Positions 8,511-15,827 of a stretch of DNA of 18,003 bases are shown one piece after another. The translations under genes were made by a program, and so were the position numbers. Position 1 is the stretch's first letter; each line of letters opens with the position of its first letter. The stretch is taken from contig CALFIT010000022.1 in the NCBI GenBank assembly GCA_937877465.1, positions 1-18,003 of the forward strand, read 5' to 3'. The notes beneath the pieces are model-generated. The model was given only the letters and a program-made list of their open reading frames with translations. It did no database searches and had not been told where the DNA came from. Origin of the DNA: an uncultured Bacteroidales bacterium. GTDB taxonomy: Bacteria; Bacteroidota; Bacteroidia; Bacteroidales; F082.

Positions 8511-9398
8511 ATGGAATGCCCTCATTGTAAAAGAGAAATAGAAAAAGAAAGTGTTTATTGCGAGTATTGTGGAGAAAAAGTAAAGAAGCCAAAATGGCCC
8601 TTGATAGGTGCTTTAATTGTTGCTGCAATAATTATCCTGATTGTCTTGATTGTCGTGATTGTTTCCGTCTCATCAGGAAGTAAAGCAAAAGATGATTACA
8701 ATTGTTTGTTTTCGATTGGAAATGCTTCGTTCACGATGAGGAAGGTTGAGGGAGGCAGTTTCATAATGGGAGCCAGCGAATACGACTATGAATCCAAAGC
8801 ATGGGAAAAACCAGCTCATAGAGTGACGCTTGATAGTTACTATGTTGGCGAAACTGAGGTCACGCAAAAGCTATGGAAGCAGGTAATGGGTTACAATCCT
8901 AGTCGGTTTGTATGTGATGATTATCCTGTTGATAATGTCAGTTGGGACGAATGCGTTGAGTTCTGCCAAAAGCTAAGCCAAATAACTGGTCGACACTTTA
9001 GGCTTCTGACAGAAGCAGAATGGGAGTTTGCAGCTCGAGGGGGAAATTTGAGCAAAGGTTATAAATTCTCTGGAAGTAATTTTATAGAAGATGTTGCATG
9101 GAGTTTAGAAATGAGTGATAGTATTTCGCATCCTGTAAGACAAAAGCAGCCTAATGAACTTGGACTGTATGACATGACTGGTAACGCATGGGAAATGTGT
9201 TCGGATTTGTATGCACGTTATTCAGGAGCGAGTGAATACAATCCCCAAGGACCGACCACATCGGAGAAAGGACGCGTGCGCAGAGGAGGTGGCTGGCTTA
9301 ACAGGGCGAACTATAGTCGAGTTTCGTATAGATACTATACACCTCATGGACAACGTAACGATTTCTTAGGTTTTCGCTTGGCTATGGATTGTGAATAA
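8511..9398 (+). CDS. Zinc ribbon, membrane helix and FGE-sulfatase-fold domain protein
   Basis: This 295-residue protein has an N-terminal zinc ribbon (C3/C6 and C17/C20), a KVKKPKWP stop-transfer-type linker, one membrane helix (about 31-53) and a formylglycine-generating-enzyme-like domain (about 73-293). Landmarks are VEGGSFIMGA, GETEVTQKLWKQVMG, PVDNVSWDECVEFCQKLS, RLLTEAEWEFAARGG, GLYDMTGNAWEMCSD, RRGGGWLN and FLGFRLAMD. The ribbon should face the cytoplasm and the FGE fold the periplasm. At the positions of the two active-site cysteines of true FGE, after the RGG(S/G) strand, it has Asn264 and Ser269, so it probably binds rather than oxidises its target. FGE-fold domains are recurrent recognition or effector modules in predicted conflict systems. 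The fold call is firm; the binding role is inference. Confidence 0.88.
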   Translation: MECPHCKREIEKESVYCEYCGEKVKKPKWPLIGALIVAAIIILIVLIVVIVSVSSGSKAKDDYNCLFSIGNASFTMRKVEGGSFIMGASEYDYESKAWEKPAHRVTLDSYYVGETEVTQKLWKQVMGYNPSRFVCDDYPVDNVSWDECVEFCQKLSQITGRHFRLLTEAEWEFAARGGNLSKGYKFSGSNFIEDVAWSLEMSDSISHPVRQKQPNELGLYDMTGNAWEMCSDLYARYSGASEYNPQGPTTSEKGRVRRGGGWLNRANYSRVSYRYYTPHGQRNDFLGFRLAMDCE

Positions 9399-9436
9399 AG
9401 TTTATAATGAATTTGTAATCGTAAACGAACTGTTTT

Positions 9437-10321
9437 ATGAAAAAATGTCCTAAATGCAATCGTGAAATCGAGAGTAATAGCGTTTTTTGCGAATACTGCG
9501 GTTACAAGGTCAAGAAGCCTGTCTGGCCTTGGTTCATAGTGATGGGAATGCTGTCTGTCGGAATCGCTTCAGCTATATTGGTTGATAATAGCCATAAAGA
9601 AAAGGTAAAAGAAGAGACTTTTTTCCAAGGATGTTCCACCATAGAGAATTACGAAGAGTATTTAAAAAGGTATCCTAAGGGAAGATATGTTGAACAAGCA
9701 TCTGACAACATTCAAAAAATGAGAGCCGACAGCATCCAAGATGCAGATATTCGCCATGAAAAAGAGGAACTACTTGCTTTTAATAATTGTTCTTCTGCCA
9801 ATTCATGTCGCCAATATTTGAAAGATTACCCCGATGGGAGCCATGTGAATGCTGTTGTTGCTATGTTAGAACGGTTCATAACTGATAGTCTGCAATCTAT
9901 TCAACCACATAGTGATATGGAAATTGAGGATCGAATACACCTTTTCATTAAGGATTATTCAAGATTAACGGAAACATCCGATAAGCAGTTAATACATAGT
10001 TTGGTGACTGAATTGTATGCTTCTCAAGTAAAACGTTATTTTAATGCTTATGATATTGATCCGAAATATGTCGCCGAGTGCTATGAAAGATATGATGAAA
10101 AGTTTTTGGTGTACGGAAAGCATTCTAATGTGAGATGGAATACCGTTTCATATACTCTTACGGACGATATGGTTTATTTGACATATATTGAAGATTATTC
10201 TATTGATAGGAAGGACAAGTCAAAATATTCCATTTTTGTGTTGGAGAAGCATTTTGAACTTAACATGGATTTTCACATCGTTAGTGTGTATGATGTTCAA
10301 TTGAGTAAAAGCAAAAAATGA
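9437..10321 (+). CDS. Zinc ribbon, membrane helix and YP-repeat protein of unknown function
   Basis: This 294-residue protein shares its head with the previous gene: a zinc ribbon (C4/C7, C18/C21) with the near-identical stretch FCEYCGYKVKKPVWP, then one membrane helix (about 31-49). The part predicted outside the cytoplasm has two copies of a helical repeat, ENYEEYLKRYPKGRYVEQA (about 70-88) and a related copy with CRQYLKDYPDGSHVNA (about 124-139). This is the 'Y..YL..YP.G' pattern often seen as tandem helical repeats in Bacteroidota conflict and signalling proteins. The C-terminal half (about 160-290) is a mixed helix/strand domain that could be NTF2-like, but I cannot confirm this. It is the last gene of the run, with low GC, and no catalytic motif is recognisable. 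The coding call is firm; the function is unknown. Confidence 0.8.
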   Translation: MKKCPKCNREIESNSVFCEYCGYKVKKPVWPWFIVMGMLSVGIASAILVDNSHKEKVKEETFFQGCSTIENYEEYLKRYPKGRYVEQASDNIQKMRADSIQDADIRHEKEELLAFNNCSSANSCRQYLKDYPDGSHVNAVVAMLERFITDSLQSIQPHSDMEIEDRIHLFIKDYSRLTETSDKQLIHSLVTELYASQVKRYFNAYDIDPKYVAECYERYDEKFLVYGKHSNVRWNTVSYTLTDDMVYLTYIEDYSIDRKDKSKYSIFVLEKHFELNMDFHIVSVYDVQLSKSKK

Positions 10322-10643
10322 TGTCAGCGTTCTCAATGCGGAAATGAAAGGCAAGCGGCTGCCGTTGGCTTGTTGAGCTTGTCATCCCTTACATTTCTCC
10401 CCACAAACTTGCAAGTGTATCGGTTTCTTCGTACCTATGCCGTGCGAAAAACTAATGCCATGTCAGACCAACGAAACGACAACCTCTCAAGCCCACCGGC
10501 AGGCAGAGTACGCCTACGAGACGCAGGCTGCGGCAAGGCAAAAATTACCGCTATAAATTTTACCGCCATAAATATTCGATTGGAATAATACAATTTTTTT
10601 GGTTCCGATGCCATGTCGTGGACGAAATTGTCTTGATTTGGCG
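10322..10643. other. Convergent intergenic region, 322 nt
   Basis: It lies between the stop of the + strand operon and the stop of the - strand kinase gene. I see no convincing gene: short frames exist on both strands (for example a 44-codon - strand frame at 10435-10569) but have no ribosome site or recognisable product. It holds a 15-bp tandem repeat (10545-10574), a 10-bp direct repeat ATGCCATGTC at 10455-10464 and 10608-10617, and a weak CAAGC/GCTTG inverted pair (10352-10372). A transcription terminator is expected here but no strong GC hairpin with a T-run was found. It may be a dispersed genomic repeat. Confidence 0.6.
10545..10574. repeat. 15-bp tandem repeat, two copies
   Basis: TTACCGCTATAAATT (10545-10559) is followed directly by TTACCGCCATAAATA (10560-10574); 13 of 15 positions agree. 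The function is not evident. It is placed in the 3'-3' intergenic gap. Confidence 0.6.
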
Positions 10644-13094
10644 CTATCCTATCCCGTATTTCTCCGCCAGCAAGTCCATCAGCTCGTCGGTCTGGGCCAT
10701 GAACCTTGTGGCATCGTCTTTCCATTTGCGGTAGTGCTTCTCTTTCTTGGTCTTGCCGCGCAAAGCGTTCATCTTGGCAAGGAAGGTGGTGTCGCGCTCC
10801 AACTGGGTGAACATGGGCAGCATCTTGTGGCAAAGGCCCTGCATTCCAACGAAATCCGACTGCTCGATCAAAGTGTTCATCGTCAGCAAGTCGTCGGCGG
10901 TCGACTGGGCGAAGACGGTCAGGATGTCGGTCATGGCGGCCTTGTCGTTGCCCATCATCTCGCTGAAGGCCGGAAAGTCGGGGAAGGCGGTCTCGGCCTC
11001 GCTTTCGCTTGCGGCGACGCTTCCGAACATATTCTCCAATTGCTTGAGGTTGAACGGTTTCTGCAAGAATCCGTCAAAGCCTTCTTTCTTGGCTTTTTCC
11101 GTGGTGTATTCGATGCGGCCGGTCATCAGGATGACGGGCTTGTTGGCGTCGGTGGCCTTGAAGCGTTGCAGGATGTCGTTGCCGCTGAGGGCGCCCATCT
11201 CGCGGTCGGTCAGGATGTAGTCGTAGTCGGCGATTTGCGCCACGGCGCCTTCGATGTCGCTAATGGAACGGCAGGCGATGGCGTGGTGACCGAGGCGGCC
11301 CAGCATGGTGTCGATGACGGAAATCAAGGTGTTGTCGTCGTCGACGACCAAGATGTTGAGGCTTTTCTTGTTGTCCTTGTTGTCTTCAACCATTGCTTCA
11401 AGCTGTTCGTCGGCTTCGCTGACGGGAATCCTGACCTCGAAATGCGTGCCTTTGCCCACTTCCGACTCGGTGCGGATCTCGCCGCCGAGCAGGTCGACGA
11501 GTCCTTTCACCACCGACATCCCGTAGCCGCTGCCTTCGGCAAACTGGTTGTAGGTCTCGATGCGCACGAAGGGCTTGAAGATCTCTTCGAGCTTGTCGTC
11601 GGGGATGCCCACGCCCGTGTCGGTGATGTCGAAGATGACCATTCCGCGCCCCAACCGAGCCTTGAAGCTGACGCTGCCTTCCAAGGTGTATTTGATGCCG
11701 TTGGAGATGATGTTGCTGAGTATCTGTTTGATTTTCAGCTTGTCGGAATGGATGTAGGTGTCGGGCGCGATGTTGGTTTCAAACTTGAACGCCAGGTTCT
11801 TGTGTCGGGCGATAGGCTCAAACATCTCGGCGGTCTCGTCGCAGAGTTGGCTCAGGTTGAAGGTCTCGTTGCTTACTTGCAGCTTGCCTTGTTCGAGGCT
11901 GGAGAACTCCAGCAGGTTGTTCAGCAGGTTGAGGATGTGGTCGGCTGACTGCTGTATCGAGTTGATTTCCTTTTCGTTGCCTGTCTTGTCGATGAGTTCC
12001 ACATAGCCGAGGATGGAGCTGAGCGGGGTCTTGATGTCGTGCGAGACGGAGAGCAGCAGCTTGTGGCGGCTTTCCATGATTTCCTCGGTCTTTTTCCGGG
12101 CTTCCTCGGCGGCGCGTCGGGCGCGATAGCCTTTGTTTACATCGCTGATAATCATAATGATGAATATGATTATCAAAAGCAATGTGGCGGCTCCGATGAG
12201 GATGGAGGTCTGGATGTTTTCCTCGATGATGTATTCGCTCTTCTCGATTTCGGCGACGGACGTGTCGAGGATTTCCTTGTTGAGTTGGAGCAGCATCGAC
12301 GAGATTTGTTCCGACAGTTGGTTGTCGGCCTTCATCAGCTCGGCGGTCTTGCGCTCGTAGTCCTTGATTTTGTTGAGGTATTCCAACTTGGCCTTGTCGG
12401 AGAGTTGGCGCAGGTTGGCGAGGATGTTGGTCGTGTCCACCTTCTGGCGTTGCAGGTGCAGGGTGTCGGTCTCTTGCAAGGAGAGGTGGACGATGCTGTC
12501 TTCCTCGGCGGCGGGCTTGAAGACGTGTCCGATGCGCGACCACAGGTCGCCTTTCTTGGTTTTCGGCACGCGGATGGTGGTGTCTTTCGTGATGGTGGTG
12601 ACGAGGATTTCGTCCTCCATCTCGGGCGGCTGGTAGTCGTCGATGGTCTGGTCGAAGGCGGCCAAAGGGTTGAAGTCGTTGAACAGTCGCGTGAGTTCGC
12701 GGCTGACGTCGCCCTTGTTCTTGAGGAGGCGTGCTATCTCGCCGACGCGTTGCTTGTTCTCCTCGCTGATGTCGGTGAGCATGATGCTGTCGGTTTGCGC
12801 GACGATTTCCTTGTAGAGCGCGTTGAACTGGCGGCGGTATTTGGCGTCGTCGGTGAAGGCATAGAGGTTGGCGGCGTTTTGGGCTTGCTGCACCGTTTGC
12901 GTGAGCAGGTTGGCCCGCGCCATGGCTTCGTTTTGCGTGACCAGACGGGCCTTCTGGTTGCCGATGGCGTTGCGCTGGTTGAAGATGTAATAGAACAAGG
13001 CGCAACTCAAGGCAAAGACGAAGAAGTAGGTGAGCACCACCTTCCAACTCGTCCGGCTCCCGCTTGGGTGATCGTTTTGGCTTTTCTTCGACAT
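10644..13094 (-). CDS. Hybrid sensor histidine kinase with REC and C-terminal Hpt domains
   Basis: This 816-residue inner-membrane protein contains a full phosphorelay. Membrane helix 1 is at about 18-38, a mainly helical periplasmic sensor at about 39-296, and membrane helix 2 at about 297-317. A short linker leads to the HisKA domain with SVSHDIKTPLSS (phospho-acceptor His352). The ATPase domain has an N-box around NIISNGIKYT (461-470), DTGVGIP (492-498) and a GSGYGMSVVKGL lid region. The receiver domain (about 579-692) has the acidic DDD at 585-587, acceptor Asp630 in LTDREM, Thr658 and Lys679. The C-terminal Hpt-like domain has LCHKMLPMF with His756. The signal sensed and the final response regulator are unknown; no DNA-binding regulator is adjacent in the window. 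The start is set by a TAnnTTTG box only 7 nt upstream and by a good N-terminal membrane helix. It diverges from the nucleotidase gene. Confidence 0.93.
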   Translation of the reverse strand: MSKKSQNDHPSGSRTSWKVVLTYFFVFALSCALFYYIFNQRNAIGNQKARLVTQNEAMARANLLTQTVQQAQNAANLYAFTDDAKYRRQFNALYKEIVAQTDSIMLTDISEENKQRVGEIARLLKNKGDVSRELTRLFNDFNPLAAFDQTIDDYQPPEMEDEILVTTITKDTTIRVPKTKKGDLWSRIGHVFKPAAEEDSIVHLSLQETDTLHLQRQKVDTTNILANLRQLSDKAKLEYLNKIKDYERKTAELMKADNQLSEQISSMLLQLNKEILDTSVAEIEKSEYIIEENIQTSILIGAATLLLIIIFIIMIISDVNKGYRARRAAEEARKKTEEIMESRHKLLLSVSHDIKTPLSSILGYVELIDKTGNEKEINSIQQSADHILNLLNNLLEFSSLEQGKLQVSNETFNLSQLCDETAEMFEPIARHKNLAFKFETNIAPDTYIHSDKLKIKQILSNIISNGIKYTLEGSVSFKARLGRGMVIFDITDTGVGIPDDKLEEIFKPFVRIETYNQFAEGSGYGMSVVKGLVDLLGGEIRTESEVGKGTHFEVRIPVSEADEQLEAMVEDNKDNKKSLNILVVDDDNTLISVIDTMLGRLGHHAIACRSISDIEGAVAQIADYDYILTDREMGALSGNDILQRFKATDANKPVILMTGRIEYTTEKAKKEGFDGFLQKPFNLKQLENMFGSVAASESEAETAFPDFPAFSEMMGNDKAAMTDILTVFAQSTADDLLTMNTLIEQSDFVGMQGLCHKMLPMFTQLERDTTFLAKMNALRGKTKKEKHYRKWKDDATRFMAQTDELMDLLAEKYGIG

Positions 13095-13101
13095 GACGGC
13101 G

Positions 13102-13109
13102 CAAAGATA
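13102..13109 (-). promoter_or_regulatory. -7 box for the histidine kinase gene (TATCTTTG)
   Basis: Read on the - strand this is TATCTTTG, matching the Bacteroidetes TAnnTTTG element. Only 7 nt lie between it and the ATG, so transcription would start at or next to the start codon, giving an almost leaderless mRNA. No clear -33 TTTG was found. Confidence 0.55.
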
Positions 13110-13122
13110 TGCTTTTTTTTCG

Positions 13123-13130
13123 TAAATTTG
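13123..13130 (+). promoter_or_regulatory. -7 box for the nucleotidase gene (TAAATTTG)
   Basis: TAAATTTG fits TAnnTTTG and ends 28 nt before the ATG at 13159, which allows a 5' leader of roughly 20-25 nt. A T-run lies upstream; no exact -33 TTTG is present. It sits back-to-back with the kinase promoter. Confidence 0.55.
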
Positions 13131-13158
13131 CTGCTTTAATCCCTAACCTGAACGAACT

Positions 13159-14610
13159 ATGGACAAAAAGAAAATGTTATGGGTGCTTGCATTGGTGGCG
13201 GTGGTCCTGTATCTCGTCCTTCGCAATCAGCCTGAAAGTCAGCCTAAACAAGCAGAAAGCCAAGGCACTACGGACGAAACCGAAATCGTCATCCTCTCGG
13301 TCAACGACATGCACGCCTCCATCGACCAGTTCCCCAAGTTTGCCGCGATGGTCGACAGCCTGCGTGCCGTTTATCCCGACATGCTGCTCTTCTCGGCAGG
13401 CGACAACCGCACGGGCAACCCCGTCAACGACCAATATGAGCCGGTCAACTATCCCATGATCGAGCTGATGAACCGCACGGGCTTCGACCTCTGCACCGTC
13501 GGCAACCACGAGTGGGACGCCAACATCGTGAATTTCCAGAACGACATCGAGCGGGCCTCGTTCCCCTTCCTCTGCGCCAACGTCTTCATCCCCGACACGG
13601 TGAACCTCGACATCAAGCCTTTCGTCGCCTTCGAACATCAGGGCGTGAAGATGGCCGTCGTTGGCATGATCGAGCTGCGTGCCGATGGCATCCCAGGGGC
13701 GCATCCCAACAACCTGAAAAAGGTGAGTTTCAAACGCGCCCAAAAAGTGTTGCCCGACTACCAATACCTTAGAAACCAGAACGATGTGGTCATCCTGCTC
13801 TCGCATTGCGGACTCGACGACGACATGGAATTGGCCCAAGCCAACCCTTGGCTCGACGCCATCATCGGTGGCCATACCCACACCTTGATAGAGCATCCCT
13901 CCGAGACCAACGGCGTGCTCATCACCCAGTCGGGATCGCATCTGCGCTATGCCACTTTGGTGAAGCTCCGCGTGAAAGACCACAAAGTGACAGGGAAGGA
14001 GGCCATCGTGTTGAATGTCAATAACGTAACCAAGGAAAACAAGGAAATCAAACAGCTCGTCGACAGCTTCAACGACGCGCCAGCCTTGAACGAGGCCATC
14101 GCCACGGCAAAGACGAAGTTTGCGACCCCCGAGGAGATAGGCTGCATGATGACCGACGCCATCCGCGCCGTCAGCGGTGCCGACTTCGCTTTCCAGAACA
14201 CGGGCGGCGTGCGCGTGAAAAGCCTCAAGAAAGGCCCCATCACCGTGAAAGACGTCTACAGCATCGACCCGTTCAACAACGACGTGGTGATGTACGAGAT
14301 GACGGGCGAACAGGTGAAGAGGTTCATCCTCAACAGCTATAGGAAAAACGGCGGCTTCCCGTCGTACGTCTCCGGCATGACCTACAAGGTGGGCGACGAC
14401 GGCAGGAGCGTGTGGGTCGACATGGACGGCGCGAGCTTCTCGACAAAGAATATATATAAGGTGGCGTTCAACAGCTATATGGCCTCGACGGTCACCATTG
14501 AAAGCGTCGACGAGGGCCGAAGCCTCTTCAAGACCTCGGAAGAGATGATGATTGAATTTTTAAGGAAACAAAAAGTGGTTGATTATCAAGGAATAACAAG
14601 AACGGAGTAA
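13159..14610 (+). CDS. 5'-nucleotidase / UshA-family metallophosphoesterase
   Basis: This 483-residue exported enzyme is predicted to hydrolyse nucleotides or related phosphoesters in the periplasm. An N-terminal hydrophobic segment (about 6-21) serves as a membrane anchor or uncleaved signal; no lipobox is present. The metallophosphoesterase domain shows the ordered dinuclear-metal motifs: VNDMH (48-52), SAGDN (79-83), GNHEWD (115-120), SHCG (215-218) and GGHTH (237-241). The 5'-nucleotidase C-terminal domain (about 310-475) has QNTGGVR (346-352) and YSIDPFNNDV (367-376), the substrate-binding region. The length is typical of small UshA relatives. Substrate preference cannot be told from sequence. 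It starts alone from its own promoter, divergent from the kinase; a separate promoter follows it. The family call is firm. Confidence 0.92.
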   Translation: MDKKKMLWVLALVAVVLYLVLRNQPESQPKQAESQGTTDETEIVILSVNDMHASIDQFPKFAAMVDSLRAVYPDMLLFSAGDNRTGNPVNDQYEPVNYPMIELMNRTGFDLCTVGNHEWDANIVNFQNDIERASFPFLCANVFIPDTVNLDIKPFVAFEHQGVKMAVVGMIELRADGIPGAHPNNLKKVSFKRAQKVLPDYQYLRNQNDVVILLSHCGLDDDMELAQANPWLDAIIGGHTHTLIEHPSETNGVLITQSGSHLRYATLVKLRVKDHKVTGKEAIVLNVNNVTKENKEIKQLVDSFNDAPALNEAIATAKTKFATPEEIGCMMTDAIRAVSGADFAFQNTGGVRVKSLKKGPITVKDVYSIDPFNNDVVMYEMTGEQVKRFILNSYRKNGGFPSYVSGMTYKVGDDGRSVWVDMDGASFSTKNIYKVAFNSYMASTVTIESVDEGRSLFKTSEEMMIEFLRKQKVVDYQGITRTE

Positions 14611-14618
14611 AAAATCTG

Positions 14619-14650
14619 TTTGTAGGATTGAAGTAGATTTTGTAATTTTG
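14619..14650 (+). promoter_or_regulatory. Bacteroidetes-type promoter for the epimerase gene
   Basis: A -33 TTTG (14619-14622) and a -7 TAATTTTG (14643-14650, TAnnTTTG) are separated by 20 nt, the expected spacing for the primary sigma factor of Bacteroidota. The ATG at 14670 is 19 nt past the box. It probably drives the epimerase, ABC-F and lipoprotein genes together. Confidence 0.75.
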
Positions 14651-14669
14651 CCGCTCGAATTTTTGAAGA

Positions 14670-15827
14670 ATGAAGTCGAAAAAGATGAAAAAAGCATTAT
14701 CGATTTTCGCAATGGCCTTATTGTTAGTCAGTTGCGGGCCAAAGAAGAAAGAAGTCAAGTTGATTCCTGCCGAAAACTTCAACACCGAGGTGGACGGACG
14801 GCAGGTTTCGCTCTATACCTTGCATAACGGTTTCCTGACGATGCAAGTCACCAACTACGGCGGTCGCGTCGTGGCGCTTTGGATGCCCGACAACCGTGGG
14901 AGCTTTGAAGACATCGTGTTGGGCTACGACCATATCGACAAGTATCTCAACAACAGCGGCGAACGCTACTTGGGTGCCGTGGTGGGCCGTTGCGCCAACC
15001 GCATCTCCAATGCCACATTCACCTTGGACGGCGTTGAGTATCAACTACCTAACAACGACGGCGAGAACACGCTGCATGGCGGCCTCATCGGTGCCGACAA
15101 GCGCGTGTGGGAAGTGGTTTCGGTCAACGACAGCGTCATCAAGATGCACACCGTGTTTGCCGACGGCGAGGACGGTTTTCCGGGCAACTTGGACATGACG
15201 ATGAGCTACACCTTGACGCACGACAACCAGTTCCAAATCCGTTATGCCGCCACCACCGACGCCCCGACGCTGTGCAACTTCTCGCACCATTCGTTCTTCA
15301 ACCTGAAAGGCGAGGGCAACACCATCCTTGACCACGAGCTGCAAATCAACTCGCGCTATATGACCACCATCGACGACAAGATCCTGACGACGGGCAAGTT
15401 CTCGGGCGTGAAGGGCACGCCGTTCGATTTCCGCGAGAAACACCGCATCGGCGAGAACATCGGAGCCGACGACGAGCAAATCAGGAACGCCAAGGGCTAC
15501 GACCACAATTGGATCGTCGACAAGAACGACCCGAAGGCCTACGCATGGAACGCCACCTTGACCGAGCCTGCCAGCGGGCGCGAGTTGCAGGTGTGGAGCG
15601 ACCAAGTGGGCTTGCAGTTCTATAGCGGCAACTTCTTCGACGGCAAGTGCAAAGGCAAGCACGGCAAGGCTTTGGGCTACCGCGAAGGCTTGGCTTTGGA
15701 GACGCAGTATTTCCCTGATGCCGTCAACCACGAGTCCTTGGCTCCCGTGCCGGTGCTGAATCCCGACGAGGAGTACCACCAGCTTTGCATCTACAAGTTT
15801 GCGGTGCTGCCCAAGGAAAAGAAATGA
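14670..15827 (+). CDS. galM: Aldose 1-epimerase (galactose mutarotase), lipoprotein form
   Basis: This 385-residue enzyme is predicted to interconvert alpha and beta anomers of aldoses such as galactose or glucose. Unlike the usual cytoplasmic form it carries a lipoprotein signal: basic N-terminus, hydrophobic core, and the lipobox LVSC with acylated Cys22, so it is probably anchored in the periplasm or at the outer membrane. Family motifs are GRCANRI (107-113), ENTLHGG (132-138, His136), NFSHHSFFNLKG (203-214, His207 as likely acid), GYDHNW (276-281) and LALETQYFPD (341-350, Glu344 as likely base). All expected catalytic residues are present. An inner ATG at residue 6 is possible, but the first keeps a longer basic region. 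The last bases overlap the ABC-F start (ATGA). A role in scavenging external sugar is inference. Confidence 0.93.
   Translation: MKSKKMKKALSIFAMALLLVSCGPKKKEVKLIPAENFNTEVDGRQVSLYTLHNGFLTMQVTNYGGRVVALWMPDNRGSFEDIVLGYDHIDKYLNNSGERYLGAVVGRCANRISNATFTLDGVEYQLPNNDGENTLHGGLIGADKRVWEVVSVNDSVIKMHTVFADGEDGFPGNLDMTMSYTLTHDNQFQIRYAATTDAPTLCNFSHHSFFNLKGEGNTILDHELQINSRYMTTIDDKILTTGKFSGVKGTPFDFREKHRIGENIGADDEQIRNAKGYDHNWIVDKNDPKAYAWNATLTEPASGRELQVWSDQVGLQFYSGNFFDGKCKGKHGKALGYREGLALETQYFPDAVNHESLAPVPVLNPDEEYHQLCIYKFAVLPKEKK

Noticed and set aside
9280..9395. Diversity-generating retroelement variable region at the end of the FGE domain
   Set aside because: The position is right for such a target, but the codons are not enriched in AAC/AAT and no template repeat or reverse transcriptase is in the window.
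9399..9436. Internal promoter before the last operon gene (TGAATTTG)
   Set aside because: It misses the A of TAnnTTTG and has no -33 element.
10352..10372. Possible terminator hairpin CAAGC...GCTTG
   Set aside because: The stem is only 5 bp and no T-run follows it.
10370..10588. 72-codon + strand frame in the intergenic gap
   Set aside because: No ribosome site, no recognisable motif and repeat-like content; kept only as part of the intergenic block.
10599..13139. Long + strand frames opposite the kinase gene (449 and 366 codons) and a 428-codon - strand frame
   Set aside because: They lie over a clearly domain-complete kinase, are low in complexity (Val/Gly/Asp/His/Arg-rich) and have no recognisable domain; they are by-products of GC-rich codon use.
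15785..15823. Upstream start for the ABC-F gene
   Set aside because: The 13 extra residues are the epimerase 3' end in another frame; the ATG at 15824 fits family length and the ATGA overlap.
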